Program-made: the position numbers and the translations under genes
The notes under the pieces: model-generated
Databases searched by the model: none
What the model was told of the DNA's origin: nothing
What the model saw: only the letters and a program-made list of their open reading frames with translations
Shown here: positions 5,479 through 11,835 of the stretch, piece after piece
How positions within the stretch are numbered: position 1 is the first letter of the stretch
How the letters are laid out: every line of letters begins with the position of its first letter
Assembly: GCA_937877545.1 (NCBI GenBank)
Contig: CALFJE010000011.1
Location: 1 to 11,835 of the forward strand
Source of the DNA: an uncultured Selenomonadales bacterium
GTDB taxonomy: Bacteria; Bacillota; Negativicutes; Selenomonadales; Selenomonadaceae
Reading direction: 5' to 3'
DNA length: 11,835 bases

Positions 5479-6603
5479 TTATTTGCCGAACGCCTTAGCC
5501 ACCTTGACGAGATTGGCGCGAATCGGAATGTGTTGCGGGCAGACGGTTTCGCACTTGCCGCATTTCACGCACGCGCCGGCGAACTGCTTGCCGTGCCCTG
5601 CGACCAGCCATTGATATTGGTGAGCCGCCGCCGCTTTGTCGCGATAGAGCGTCAACACATTGTAAGCCGTGAAACTGCCCGATATGCCGATATTTTGCGG
5701 GCAAACTTTGGCGCAGTAATTGCACACTGTACAAGGGATAATCGGAATGCCCGCCAAGACTTTCTGCGCTTCGGTGACGGTGGCGCGTTCGGCGTCGCTG
5801 AGCGGTTTGAAGTCTTCCATATAGCTGACGTTGTCGCGCATTTGGTCGAGCGTCGACATGCCCGACAGCACGGTTATCACGCCGTCGAGACTTGCCGCGA
5901 AACGAATTGCCCACGACGCCAAAGACGCCTCCGCGTTAGCCGCCTTGAACACTGCCGCGACTTCTTCGGGCGGATTCGCCAACATGCCGCCCTTAATCGG
6001 CTCCATTATCACGACGGGCTTGCCGTGCTTACGCGCCACTTCGTAGCAGCCCCGCGATTGAATTGCTGGATTTTCCCAGTCCGCCCAGTTGATTTGCAGT
6101 TGCACGAATTCCGCTTCGGGGTGCGCCGTCAAAATTTCGTCAAGCTCTTTGGGCGTGGAATGGAACGAAAAGCCCACGTGCTTAATCAAGCCCTCGTGCT
6201 TCTTTTGAGCCACGAAATCCCACATCTTAAAGCGGTCAAAGACTTCCGTCCGCGCCATCCCAAGATTGTGGAGCAAATAAAAATCGAAGTAGCCCGCCCC
6301 CGTCTGACGGAGCGAAGTCTCGAATTGCGCAACGGCGTCCTCGCGGGTCTTGCAGTTAATCCAGGCGGCGTTTTTCGTCGCAATGGTGAATTTGTCGCGG
6401 GGGTAACGCTCAACCAACGCCTGACGAATCGCGTCCTCACTGCCGGGATAAGCCCACGCCGTGTCAAAGTACGTGAAGCCCTTCGACATAAACAAATCGA
6501 CCATCTGCTTGACTTGCTCAAGGTCAAACGTGCCGTCGTCGAGCTTGGGCAAACGCATCAGCCCGAAGCCCAGCTTTTTGGTCTCCTCTCCAAGATAAGC
6601 CAT
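5479..6603 (-). CDS. Aldo/keto reductase with C-terminal double 4Fe-4S ferredoxin domain
   Basis: Predicted NAD(P)H-linked oxidoreductase of the iron-sulfur aldo/keto reductase group common in anaerobes. The TIM-barrel tetrad is present: Asp47 and Tyr52 (FDTAWAY), Lys77 (ATKN) and His112 (LLHN). The C-terminal part carries two 4Fe-4S motifs, CTVCNYCAKVCP (Cys291, 294, 297, 301) and CVKCGKCETVCP (Cys345, 348, 351, 355), with about 50 residues between them. Length (374) is normal. ATG at 6603 follows GGGAGGG by eight bases. It is the last gene of the unit after aroH, 24 bases downstream. The substrate is not predictable, and the clusters suggest electron exchange with ferredoxin. Confidence 0.92.
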   Translation of the reverse strand: MAYLGEETKKLGFGLMRLPKLDDGTFDLEQVKQMVDLFMSKGFTYFDTAWAYPGSEDAIRQALVERYPRDKFTIATKNAAWINCKTREDAVAQFETSLRQTGAGYFDFYLLHNLGMARTEVFDRFKMWDFVAQKKHEGLIKHVGFSFHSTPKELDEILTAHPEAEFVQLQINWADWENPAIQSRGCYEVARKHGKPVVIMEPIKGGMLANPPEEVAAVFKAANAEASLASWAIRFAASLDGVITVLSGMSTLDQMRDNVSYMEDFKPLSDAERATVTEAQKVLAGIPIIPCTVCNYCAKVCPQNIGISGSFTAYNVLTLYRDKAAAAHQYQWLVAGHGKQFAGACVKCGKCETVCPQHIPIRANLVKVAKAFGK

Positions 6604-6627
6604 GTTAAAACCCTCCCAAATACTCTC

Positions 6628-6990
6628 CTAATTCAAGTCGGGGCGCAAATTCCTCGCGCCGCCCAGGTACACGTGATGAACTTTATTTTGCTCCCGATTG
6701 ACTTCCGCCAAAACCAGGACGCGAATGCAAAGCGGCAAGGCTCCCTCAACTTCCGGCTCGCGGGTGTCGAACAGCGGCACCAAGCGCAGGGCGGGCAACT
6801 GTCTTATCGCCGCGCTGGGGAATGCCGCCGTCAAATCGTCCGTCACGGAAAAGATTATCGCGCCGATATTGTCTGCTCGCAATTCGTTCCAAGATAAAAT
6901 TTCCGTGACCAGTTGCGTTGCCGCTTGCCAAATGTGTTCCCGCGAATTTTCTCTGACCGTTGTCGCGCCGCGAATTCCGCGCAGTGCCAT
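6628..6990 (-). CDS. aroH: Chorismate mutase, AroH (B. subtilis) type
   Basis: Converts chorismate to prephenate for phenylalanine and tyrosine. The 120-residue monofunctional enzyme aligns to B. subtilis AroH in register: RGIRGATTV with Arg7, EPEV with Glu78, CIRVL with Arg90, HVYLGGA with Tyr108, and a C-terminal LRPDL. All four key active-site residues are thus kept at the same numbers; the position of the Bacillus Cys75 is Asp. The ATG follows AAGGAGTG nicely, 13 bases after the ABC-F-like gene. The fold is the trimeric pseudo-alpha-beta barrel, not the helical AroQ type. No other aromatic-pathway gene is in the window. Confidence 0.94.
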   Translation of the reverse strand: MALRGIRGATTVRENSREHIWQAATQLVTEILSWNELRADNIGAIIFSVTDDLTAAFPSAAIRQLPALRLVPLFDTREPEVEGALPLCIRVLVLAEVNREQNKVHHVYLGGARNLRPDLN

Positions 6991-7003
6991 TAAAAATCAC
7001 TCC

Positions 7004-8077
7004 TTAAACTCTGTACTTTTCCTTAATCTGCAACTTGACGGTTTCGTTGGCGAGGAAGGCGTCATAATCGGCGATTCGGTCGACGGTGCCTTGAGGCGTG
7101 ATGTCCATGATACGATTGGCTATGGCGCGAATAAATTCTCTGTCCTCGTCGACGAAAATGATCGTGCCGGGGAAGTCGACCAAACTGCGCTCCAAAGCCT
7201 CAATCGTGGGCAAGTCCAGGCAAGCCGTCGGATTGTCCAGCAATAAAAAATTAGCCGCGCCGCCTGCCAACTTGTCGAACTCAAGCTTAGCCGCCGTGCC
7301 CGTGTATACTCGCGGCATGTAGAAAATTTTAACTTCGTCGGCAAACTCAATGCGTCCGCGCTGACAACCGCCCGTCTCGTCTTGATTCAGATACGCCACA
7401 GCCAACGCCTTAAGGAGTTTGGATTTGCCTCGGTCGTTGCGCCCCACGAACGCCACCTTTTGCCCCTGCCGAATCGTAAAGCTCACGTCCTTAAAGAGCG
7501 GTTCGCCGTCGCGATTTTTAAGCAAGCCGTTCGCCTCCAAGACTATGGGCACCGCGCCCGAAGGCGTGTTCGGCATCAATTCCGCGCAGATTATTCTTAT
7601 CGGCTCGGCGGATTCGTTGCCCAGTTCTATGATTCGCGAACAACTTTCCTTTAAAAAGTAGCGGTCGCTGCTTACCGTGACGGCGGTTAAGCGTTCGTGT
7701 TTGCAGAGGAAATCTATAAGCCACTCCACGCCGTCGGCGTCCAAATTTTTCGTGGGTTCGTCCAGCAGTAAGATTGTATCGTCGTCGTTGAGTCCGCGCA
7801 GGGCACGTTTGAGCTTATCAATCGCCGACATTTCCGCCATATGCAGTTCGGAAAAATCGGCATAGACGCTGCCGTTGACGGAATGCACCTCGCCCGATAT
7901 TTTGACTTCGCCGGCAGTGGGAACGATGCGCCCCGCCATGATGTCGAGCAGGGTAGATTTGCCCGCGCCCTCGCCGCCGATTATGCCGACCTTTTCGCCG
8001 CGAGCTATTTCCAAATTGAAGCCCGTAAAGATGTCGCGCTTGCCGAGTTTGAGTTCCAAATTGCTGATAGTGACCAA
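7004..8077 (-). CDS. Degenerate, compact ABC-F-like ATPase
   Basis: Two ABC domains in one 357-residue chain with no membrane segment, the ABC-F layout, but well below the usual 500-650 residues. Domain 1 has Walker A GGEGAGKST (34-42) and Walker B LLLDEPT (103-109), yet no LSGGQ, and its H-loop reads VSSDRYF where ABC-F proteins have VSHDRYF. The linker to domain 2 is about 30 residues, not the usual long helical hairpin. Domain 2 has GRNDRGKSK (212-220), LAGG (270-273) fused closely to LLLDNPT (278-284, catalytic Glu replaced by Asn), and FVDEDREF where the H-loop His is gone. ATP hydrolysis looks impaired. TTG at 8077 is chosen because AAAGGAG lies upstream. A regulatory or structural role is inference. 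Confidence 0.8.
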   Translation of the reverse strand: MVTISNLELKLGKRDIFTGFNLEIARGEKVGIIGGEGAGKSTLLDIMAGRIVPTAGEVKISGEVHSVNGSVYADFSELHMAEMSAIDKLKRALRGLNDDDTILLLDEPTKNLDADGVEWLIDFLCKHERLTAVTVSSDRYFLKESCSRIIELGNESAEPIRIICAELMPNTPSGAVPIVLEANGLLKNRDGEPLFKDVSFTIRQGQKVAFVGRNDRGKSKLLKALAVAYLNQDETGGCQRGRIEFADEVKIFYMPRVYTGTAAKLEFDKLAGGAANFLLLDNPTACLDLPTIEALERSLVDFPGTIIFVDEDREFIRAIANRIMDITPQGTVDRIADYDAFLANETVKLQIKEKYRV

Positions 8078-8315
8078 ATTGTTCCACTCCTTTTGGGCGT
8101 ATGATACACCAACGCCGCCGCCATTGCAAACAAAAGGAGCCGTCACAAGTCGAAGCTGGGCGCAACCCGGCGCACACGGACGTGCGCCGCCCGCAACAGC
8201 CTCAAAGAAAAAGTAGATCCTAAACGTAAAAATGAAGATTGATTCTAATCGAAGTGACGAACCTCGGCAGAGAAAGCCGGTTCCGCGCAGTCCACGCTTA
8301 TTTGAAGGGGGGACG
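8078..8315. other. Intergenic stretch with a GC-rich hairpin at 8169-8190
   Basis: This 238-bp gap lies between ftsQ and the ABC-F-like gene. It holds the promoter at 8101-8129 and a strong 8-bp stem (CGGCGCAC/GTGCGCCG, 6-base loop) with no U-run on either strand, so it does not qualify as a standard intrinsic terminator. A weaker stem (GAACC-GGC/GCC-GA-GGTTC) lies near 8257-8281. I see no convincing gene; short plus-strand frames lack a ribosome site and start pair. Confidence 0.5.
8101..8129 (-). promoter_or_regulatory. Promoter for the ABC-F-like/aroH/reductase unit
   Basis: The minus strand reads TTGCAA (8129-8124), 17 bases, TATCAT (8106-8101), 24 bases before the TTG start. TG lies directly before TATCAT rather than one base earlier, so it is not a canonical extended -10. 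Both hexamers have two changes from consensus. Confidence 0.5.
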
Positions 8316-9062
8316 CTACTCCGCCAACTTTATGAAGGGCGTTGTATAGTTGAAGTCGACATACTCAATATTATGCGGATTGGTCTCCAGGTCGCGGAGG
8401 AAATCTTCGGTGAGATGCGCCTTTTCGTCGAGCCGCTCCAATCGCCCGATACGTATCTGCACGGGGCGAGCCGTCGCGCTGTACATGACGATATAATCTG
8501 CCTCCACTATCGCTATCTCCGAAAGCCGATTCAAAGTTTCCTCGTCGAGCCGTTGCAGAAAGTCCAGGATTTTCTTGACTTGTTCGTTCTCCACCGCGTC
8601 GCCTATGTACAAATCGCGAACTTGCGCGCCCGTTATCATGGGGATTTGCATAGTCTTAAGGCTCTTGTAGCTGTCGATAACAACGCCGTTGCGGTCGAGG
8701 TCAAGGTAGCCGTAATCGCACAACACCGTTGCCAAAGGTCGCCGCTCCTTAATCGTGACTTCCAAGGTATGCGGCAGGCGTCGACGCACCGTCGCTTCCT
8801 CGATTCGCAAATCCTTTGCCAGCCGACTTTGCACCACGTTCGTCTCCAAGCGGAAAAGTTGTTCGCCCATGTATATGTTCCCGATTTTGATTATATCCTC
8901 TTCCGTCAAATATTTTGCTCCGATTAGTTTTATCTCGCTGAGCGTGAAAAACGGCACGTAGACGAAAAAGCCCAGCACCGTCGCGCTCACGATTAGGAAC
9001 ACCAAACCTTTGAAGACGCGCCCGAATCGCCTTCGCATTCGCCGTCTTCTGACTCCTGCCAT
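8316..9062 (-). CDS. ftsQ: Cell division protein FtsQ/DivIB
   Basis: FtsQ/DivIB is a bitopic division protein that links FtsL and FtsB (DivIC) in the divisome. The 248-residue protein has a very basic N-terminus (VRRRRMRRR), one membrane segment (about 16-38), a POTRA domain (FTLSEIKLIGAKYLTEEDI to TIKERRPLATV, about 39-113) and the beta domain that follows (YGYLDLDRNGVVID). The ATG at 9062 is preceded by GGGAGATGA, where the TGA is the stop of the sulfate-binding gene, so the two are closely coupled. In most Bacillota ftsQ sits beside mur and ftsA/ftsZ genes; none is here. The upstream frame to 9110 would overlap sbp and is rejected. Confidence 0.9.
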   Translation of the reverse strand: MAGVRRRRMRRRFGRVFKGLVFLIVSATVLGFFVYVPFFTLSEIKLIGAKYLTEEDIIKIGNIYMGEQLFRLETNVVQSRLAKDLRIEEATVRRRLPHTLEVTIKERRPLATVLCDYGYLDLDRNGVVIDSYKSLKTMQIPMITGAQVRDLYIGDAVENEQVKKILDFLQRLDEETLNRLSEIAIVEADYIVMYSATARPVQIRIGRLERLDEKAHLTEDFLRDLETNPHNIEYVDFNYTTPFIKLAE

Positions 9063-9066
9063 AATT

Positions 9067-10065
9067 TCATCTCCCGTGATAAATTTTGTCGAAGGTTGCG
9101 CCGTCGGCAAAATGATCCATGTGCGCCTTTACCCAGCCGCCAAACGCCTCGTCAATCGTGAACAGCTCCAACGGCTTGAACAGGTCGGCATATCGCGCCA
9201 ATACGGTCTCGTTGCGCGGACGATAGAAATTTTGCGCGATTATCTCTTGCCCGGCGGGCGAATACAGCCAATTAAGATATGCCTCGGCGACGGCGCGGGT
9301 GCCCTTGCGGTCGACAATCTCATCGACGACAGCAACGGACGGCTCAGCCAAAATGCTCAAGCTCGGCGTGATAATCTCGTAAGCGTCGGGGTCATTTTTT
9401 TTGGAAAGCAGAGCCTCGTTTTCCCAGGCGATAAGTGCGTCGTTGACACCGCTTTGAAATCTTTTGGTTGCCCCGCGAGCTCCGTCGTCCAGAGGCGCGG
9501 CGTTGGCGTAGAATTTCTTCATGAAGGCGAGTATTTGAGCTTCATCGCCGTTGAATTTCCTGCGAGCGAATTCCCATGCGGCGAGGTAATTCCATTGCGC
9601 ACCGCCCGAAGTCTTGGGATTGGGCGTGACAATCTTAACGTCGTCGCGAACCAAATCATCCCAATCGCGAATATTTTTGGGGTTGCCTGCGCGGACGAGG
9701 AAGACAATCGTCGAGGTATAGGGCGAGGAATTATCGGGGAATTCCTTGCGCCAGCCGCCGCGAATCAGCCCGGCATTTTTTATTTGCGTCACGTCATAGG
9801 ACAGGGCGAGCGTCACGACATCCGCCTCCAAGCCGCCAATGACTTTGCGAGACTGCTTGCCGGAGCCGTCGTGCGATTGCTCTATAATCACGGTGCCGTT
9901 GCCGAGCAGTGCCCAATGCGCCGCGAATTCCGCGTTATAGGCGGCAAAGAGTTCGCGAGTCGGGTCAAAGGAGACGTTCAGAATCTTTTGCGTGACGGGC
10001 GGTGAATCGTTGCCGCAACTGCTCAACATCAACGCCGCGCAGATTATCAACAGAATTTTACGCAA
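9067..10065 (-). CDS. sbp: Sulfate/thiosulfate-binding lipoprotein (Sbp/CysP family)
   Basis: Extracytoplasmic solute-binding protein for sulfate or thiosulfate ABC uptake. The 332-residue form starts at TTG 10065, eight bases after AAGGAGG, and gives a clean lipoprotein signal (RKILLIICAALMLSSC, lipid Cys17). Family signatures follow: SHDGSGKQSRKVIGGLEADV (64-83) and NPKTSGGAQWNYLAAW (150-165). The binding protein is complete, but no cysT, cysW or cysA permease gene accompanies it; ftsQ follows directly. It must work with a transporter encoded elsewhere, or bind another oxyanion. A longer frame to 10131 would begin in the promoter and spoil the signal peptide. Confidence 0.92.
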   Translation of the reverse strand: MRKILLIICAALMLSSCGNDSPPVTQKILNVSFDPTRELFAAYNAEFAAHWALLGNGTVIIEQSHDGSGKQSRKVIGGLEADVVTLALSYDVTQIKNAGLIRGGWRKEFPDNSSPYTSTIVFLVRAGNPKNIRDWDDLVRDDVKIVTPNPKTSGGAQWNYLAAWEFARRKFNGDEAQILAFMKKFYANAAPLDDGARGATKRFQSGVNDALIAWENEALLSKKNDPDAYEIITPSLSILAEPSVAVVDEIVDRKGTRAVAEAYLNWLYSPAGQEIIAQNFYRPRNETVLARYADLFKPLELFTIDEAFGGWVKAHMDHFADGATFDKIYHGR

Positions 10066-10081
10066 GCCGCCCGCCTCCTTT

Positions 10082-10110
10082 TTGACACTGTCGCAGGAGT
10101 ATTTTATAAT
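10082..10110 (+). promoter_or_regulatory. Perfect-consensus sigma-A promoter for the DUF4422 gene
   Basis: TTGACA (10082-10087), 17 bases, TATAAT (10105-10110): both hexamers and the spacer are ideal. The expected start near 10117 would give a leader of about 64 bases before the ATG at 10181. It lies back to back with the sbp promoter and its -35 abuts the sbp ribosome site. Confidence 0.8.
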
Positions 10111-10131
10111 CGAAAAAACACTTTTAATCAA
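10103..10131 (-). promoter_or_regulatory. Promoter for sbp-ftsQ
   Basis: The minus strand reads TTGATT (10131-10126), 17 bases, TATAAA (10108-10103). The -10 overlaps the -10 of the divergent plus-strand promoter, so polymerase can occupy only one at a time. Confidence 0.65.
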
Positions 10132-10180
10132 GCCCGCCCGCGTGACGGAGCAAACTTAACTTTTCGAGGCGGTGATATTT

Positions 10181-11677
10181 ATGGCAAAAGGTTACGTGCC
10201 GCGAATCCTGTTGTGCGGAGCGGCGTGGCGTGAGGATATGGCGGTCGAGGTGGTCGGGCGAATCGCCTTTACGGGGTCGCCAGAGCGCGGGGAAAATTAT
10301 CTGTTCGCCAAAGCGGAGGACTTGGCGGCTTACGTGCCCAAAGATTTGCGAATCTTCCTGGACGGCGCGGAAATTTCGGCGGACAATCTGCGCGGGCTTT
10401 TGGACGGTAAGGCGGATTATATCGTCTTTGAAAATGCCGACGAATTTTGCGGGCGATACAACGATTTGAGTTCGCTGAAAATCGCCGACCGCTTCATCAC
10501 TGCCGAGACGCTCCTCACGCAAGCCCGTCACAATTTCTATTCCCCGACCAATATGCGGACGCTTGCCGACATCTTGCGCGATAACAAGCTTGCCCGCGTA
10601 CTTGACCTCGACGGGCTTTTTGCCGAGACGGATTATTTCCTCAAGCCCGACTTGTTCCCGACCGTCGACGCCGTAGGCAACTTCGCGCCCATTCACGATA
10701 ACTTTTACCGCCGCATTTACCCGACGCTCGACGCCTGCCGTCTCAAGACTTATGACGCGGTGCTTATCGCCGAACGTGCGCCCGCCGATTTTTTGAACAC
10801 GCTGATTGATACCGACGACGTTGCGGATAATATCCTGACGTTCGCGAGACGCGGCTCCGAGCTTGAAGGTTGGCTTGCGGCTAACGAAAACGCCTTCGCC
10901 GAGGTCGTGCGTTATAACGTCGTCAACGGCGATTGGGTCTTGCTTAAAAAGCGTGTCCGCGCAGATTTTTGCGTTTGGGTGGTGACGCACAAGGACGCCA
11001 AGCTTGACGCCCTGCCCGACGGCTACAGGATTATTCACGCCGGGCACGCGCAGGCTGAGGAGGATTTCGGCTATATCGGCGACGACACCGGCGACAACAT
11101 CAGCGGCTTGAATCCGTATATCAACGAGGTCACCGCGCACTATTGGCTGTGGAAGCACACGAATCACGCGATTATCGGGCTGAATCACTACCGCCGCTTT
11201 TTTACGACCGACGGTAAAACTTTCTTGACGGAGGCGGAGGCGCGGAGCATTTTGCGCGATTATGACATCATCGTTGCGGAAAACGTCATGACGGGCTTAT
11301 CGGTGTCGTGCTGGCAAAAGTTTATGAGCGGCGGCGATTTGGAGCGATTCGTCGCCGGCATTTTCCGTAAGCACCTCGCGCTTAAGCAACCCGATTATCT
11401 TGACGCCTTCGAGCGCGTCGCCAATGCTCACACGGGCTTTCAATATGAAATGTTCCTCACGCGCCGCAAGGTGTTCGCCGCCTATTGCGATTGGTTATTT
11501 TCGTTCCTGCTTGACGTGACTGAGGAAATTTTTGCCAAAACGAACATTCGGCAAATCACGAATCCGAGGAAGTATCGGGTAATATCGTTCTTCGCGGAGC
11601 GGCTGTTGACGGTGTGGCTGTGGCAAAATCCGTTGCGCATAAAGCGGTTGCCCGTTCTGTTCCGCGAGGGCATTTGA
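10181..11677 (+). CDS. DUF4422 glycosyltransferase-like protein with an uncharacterised N-terminal domain
   Basis: The 498-residue protein has two parts. Residues about 264-495 match DUF4422, a GT-like domain of surface-polysaccharide loci: VVTHKDAKLDALPDGYRIIH, DNISGLNPYINEVTAHYWLW, and IGLNHYRRFF (332-341). Residues 1-260 form an alpha/beta domain (RILLCGAAW opening, then IVFENADEF) that I do not recognise. No signal peptide or membrane segment is seen, so it is likely cytoplasmic. ATG at 10181 follows GAGGCGG; GTG at 10172 lies within that site and is rejected. A role in assembling a cell-surface glycan is inferred from the family. The last 45 or so codons are copied again downstream. Confidence 0.82.
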   Translation: MAKGYVPRILLCGAAWREDMAVEVVGRIAFTGSPERGENYLFAKAEDLAAYVPKDLRIFLDGAEISADNLRGLLDGKADYIVFENADEFCGRYNDLSSLKIADRFITAETLLTQARHNFYSPTNMRTLADILRDNKLARVLDLDGLFAETDYFLKPDLFPTVDAVGNFAPIHDNFYRRIYPTLDACRLKTYDAVLIAERAPADFLNTLIDTDDVADNILTFARRGSELEGWLAANENAFAEVVRYNVVNGDWVLLKKRVRADFCVWVVTHKDAKLDALPDGYRIIHAGHAQAEEDFGYIGDDTGDNISGLNPYINEVTAHYWLWKHTNHAIIGLNHYRRFFTTDGKTFLTEAEARSILRDYDIIVAENVMTGLSVSCWQKFMSGGDLERFVAGIFRKHLALKQPDYLDAFERVANAHTGFQYEMFLTRRKVFAAYCDWLFSFLLDVTEEIFAKTNIRQITNPRKYRVISFFAERLLTVWLWQNPLRIKRLPVLFREGI

Positions 11678-11835
11678 TTGGAGGCGAACGAGAATATTCT
11701 TGCCTGACGTGACGGAGGAAATTTTTGCCAAGACGAACATTCGGCAAATCACGAATCCGAGGAAGTATCGGGTAATATCGTTCTTCGCGGAGCGGCTGTT
11801 GACGGTGTGGCTGTGGCAAAATCCGTTGCGCATAA
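11506..11835 (+). repeat. Tandem direct repeat, period 193 bp, over the 3' end of the DUF4422 gene
   Basis: Bases about 11506-11642 recur at 11699-11835 with only a handful of changes (for example GACTGAG against GACGGAG, and CCAAAACG against CCAAGACG). The second copy reaches the window end and probably continues. The period of 193 is not a multiple of three. Confidence 0.9.
11699..11835 (+). pseudogene. Partial duplicate of the DUF4422 C-terminus
   Basis: The copied bases translate as LPDVTEEIFAKTNIRQITNP and onward, matching residues about 444-487 of the upstream gene, but in a different frame relative to it. There is no N-terminal portion. A GGAGG at 11680-11684 precedes a TTG at 11700 by 15 bases, too far for a good start. 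It is most likely a non-functional tail copy; it could be the start of a larger repeated region beyond the window. Confidence 0.6.

Larger units (their letters stand above)
1121..10967. repeat. Dispersed short word CCGCGCAGATT (8 exact copies)
   Basis: Exact copies on plus are at 1868, 2211, 4391, 7582, 10035 and 10957, and on minus (read as AATCTGCGCGG on plus) at 1566 and 10385. One-mismatch copies start at 1121 (plus), 2531 and 4918 (minus). They lie in smpB, mcrC, mcrB, hisH, the phosphodiesterase, the ABC-F-like gene, sbp and the DUF4422 gene. The encoded residues differ (N-L-R, I-C-A, S-A-R, R-A-D, P-R-R), so the conservation is of DNA, not protein. Confidence 0.7.

Noticed and set aside
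5530..6897. 455-codon plus-strand open frame
   Set aside because: It is antisense to the reductase and aroH, whose motifs are clear. The translation shows no family pattern and is rich in Arg/His as expected of a mirror frame.
8130..8213. Short plus-strand frame ending KEKVDPKRKNED
   Set aside because: The tail looks protein-like, but there is no start codon at a proper distance from AAAAGGAG (8132-8139) and no upstream homology.
9063..9110. Longer ftsQ start at 9110
   Set aside because: It would overlap the sbp coding end; the ATG at 9062 has a good ribosome site and a typical FtsQ N-terminus.
9010..10005. 331-codon plus-strand open frame over sbp
   Set aside because: Antisense to a clear Sbp-family protein; no start signal or domain.
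10124..11188. 354-codon minus-strand open frame opposite the DUF4422 gene
   Set aside because: The plus frame has a perfect promoter, ribosome site and recognisable domain; the minus frame is its codon shadow and would overlap the sbp promoter.

Overview
The window reads as a chromosomal segment of a Bacillota-type bacterium of moderate GC, most plausibly a Negativicute (Selenomonas-like). The basis is B. subtilis-type AroH, ChW repeats, a DivIB/FtsQ, a lipoprotein-type sulfate-binding protein, a DUF4422 protein and strong GGAG ribosome sites feeding ATG, GTG and several TTG starts. No 16S or other marker is present, so the phylum-level call is fairly safe and the class is inference. Almost all genes are on the minus strand; only the last gene is on plus.

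Minus-strand layout, in transcription order (right to left). An orphan sulfate-binding lipoprotein gene is followed directly by ftsQ (10065-8316). A 238-bp gap with a GC-rich hairpin and a sigma-A-like promoter comes next. The second unit is a degenerate ABC-F-like ATPase, aroH and an aldo/keto reductase with two 4Fe-4S clusters (8077-5479), closed by an intrinsic terminator. The third unit has its own promoter: a YfcE-type phosphodiesterase, hisH, mcrB and mcrC (5292-1313). The fourth is smpB, a secreted ChW-repeat protein and two tandem small helical paralogs running off the left edge (1260-1). On plus, a DUF4422 glycosyltransferase-like gene (10181-11677) is transcribed divergently from the sulfate-binding gene; its 3' end is repeated in a partial tandem copy at the right edge.

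The main discovery is at 3576-3950. A 375-bp IS200/IS605-type element with no transposase and no complete tnpB sits inside mcrB. Removing exactly these bases rejoins the two halves in frame (GDY|FYLAHG) and restores a 440-residue McrB. The element keeps subterminal hairpins with TTTA loops, an IS608-like right end (GAAT guide, TCAA cleavage motif), a scrap of the tnpB 3' end, and a compact set of nested stems that looks like the omega RNA (reRNA) scaffold of TnpB. It may therefore be a TnpB-less guide-RNA element whose guide is the downstream mcrB sequence.

A second signal is the word CCGCGCAGATT, present in eight exact copies (plus three one-mismatch copies) on both strands, inside unrelated genes and in different reading frames. 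That is far above chance and resembles a DNA-uptake-like or other genome-signature motif.
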